6,843 nucleotides of DNA from assembly GCA_900290385.1 (NCBI GenBank), contig OMSV01000178.1, positions 4,323 through 11,165 of the forward strand, given 5' to 3'. The translations under genes and the position numbers were made by a program. Positions within the stretch are counted from its first letter, which is position 1; each line of letters opens with the position of its first letter. The notes under the pieces were generated by a model. The model was not told the origin of the DNA. It did not search any database and saw only the letters and a program-made list of their open reading frames with translations. This DNA is from Syntrophobacter sp. SbD2. GTDB lineage: Bacteria; Desulfobacterota; Syntrophobacteria; Syntrophobacterales; Syntrophobacteraceae. Shown here piece after piece: positions 6,603-6,843 of the stretch.

Positions 6603-6631
6603 ATCATAGCATGGAGGCCAAATCTAAACAA
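6603..6631 (-). promoter_or_regulatory. candidate sigma-70 extended -10 promoter of mntA-hepT
   Basis: On the minus strand TTGTTT (6626-6631) and TATGAT (6603-6608) are separated by 17 bases. The -10 matches 5 of 6 and is preceded by TGC, an extended -10. The implied transcript would start near 6596 and give a leader of about 70 bases before the GTG of mntA. Confidence 0.55.
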
Positions 6632-6652
6632 AGGTGCTTTCGTGATAAGCGG

Positions 6653-6697
6653 ACACCGCAGAGACCCTTCGACAGGCGCAGGACAGCCGCAGAGGGA
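6653..6697. repeat. short repeat cluster with direct repeats flanking TTCGACAGGCGCAGGACA
   Basis: CCGCAGAG occurs at 6656-6663 and again at 6687-6694, bracketing CCCTTCGACAGGCGCAGGAC. Both parts resemble dispersed intergenic repeats common in environmental bacterial genomes (recollection, no search done). No coding sequence is supported here. Confidence 0.4.
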
Positions 6698-6733
6698 AGT
6701 TTGTAGGAGATTGGCGCTGCGCCCAGCGCTCGG

Positions 6734-6783
6734 CCTAGCGCGCCTGCGTGGGTGGGCGAAAACCCTGGGGGGGTGCGGGGCAT
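6734..6783. repeat. dispersed intergenic repeat, copy 2
   Basis: Same ordered blocks as 5721-5776 and in the same orientation, ending in TGCGGGGCAT. A run of eight Gs (about 6766-6773) lies within it. It lies in a gene-free interval upstream of the mntA promoter. Confidence 0.5.
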
Positions 6784-6820
6784 AAGCGCTAACTTAATGA
6801 CTGAGGTCTTTCACTCGTCA

Positions 6821-6843
6821 TTCCGGCGGGGCCTGCCCCGGAA
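6821..6843. repeat. palindromic REP-like element cut by the window end
   Basis: TTCCGG at 6821-6826 is complementary to CCGGAA at 6838-6843, with two further G-C pairs after a one-base bulge, giving an 8-bp stem with a G+C-rich loop. It is preceded by CTCGTCA, a form (GTCATTCC...) often seen in dispersed REP-like repeats. It reaches the last base of the window, so its true extent is unknown. Confidence 0.4.

Noticed and set aside
6236..6631. A 131-residue mntA starting at ATG 6631
   Set aside because: The extra 35 residues would span the promoter and the AAGGGG ribosome site; the 96-residue form from GTG 6526 fits the family length.

Overview
The window looks like a bacterial chromosome fragment, roughly 50-55% G+C by eye. 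Two core genes at the left are followed by a longer accessory stretch. The style of the core genes and the abundance of short dispersed intergenic repeats would suit an environmental proteobacterium of the Desulfobacterota/deltaproteobacterial kind, but that assignment is a guess. Stop codons of the intact genes are ordinary TAA and TGA, so no altered genetic code is suggested.

Layout: positions 1-468 (+) hold the C-terminal half of a sigma-70 family factor, cut by the window edge. It converges on rimO (458-1780, -), which encodes the ribosomal protein S12 methylthiotransferase, with an 11-bp overlap of the two 3' ends. Positions 1781-1997 are intergenic, with a candidate extended -10 for rimO and low-complexity repeat-like DNA. 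Positions 1998-5382 (-) hold a two-gene restriction-modification-like operon: a large zinc-ribbon DNA methyltransferase first, then a PD-(D/E)xK nuclease whose start overlaps the methyltransferase stop by 23 bp. A candidate promoter sits at 5464-5492. Positions 5625-5711 (-) hold only the C-terminal tail of a PIN-domain (VapC-like) toxin, ending where a dispersed repeat begins. Positions 5871-6526 (-) hold an MNT/HEPN (MntA-HepT, type VII) toxin-antitoxin pair with a good promoter at 6603-6631. Positions 6640-6843 are repeat-rich intergenic DNA with no gene seen.

The accessory part reads as a small defence/toxin-antitoxin island in decay, or one carrying sequencing errors. The methyltransferase has an in-frame TAA inside its most conserved N-terminal block. 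hepT has a one-base frameshift (one extra base in a C run). The PIN gene survives only as a tail. The partners nuclease and mntA appear intact. The methyltransferase also carries a near-perfect in-frame 63-bp tandem duplication that adds a seventh CxxC pair to what would otherwise be an even set of six, consistent with three zinc ribbons. These points are the main interest of the window. No CRISPR array, tRNA, rRNA or transposase gene was seen.
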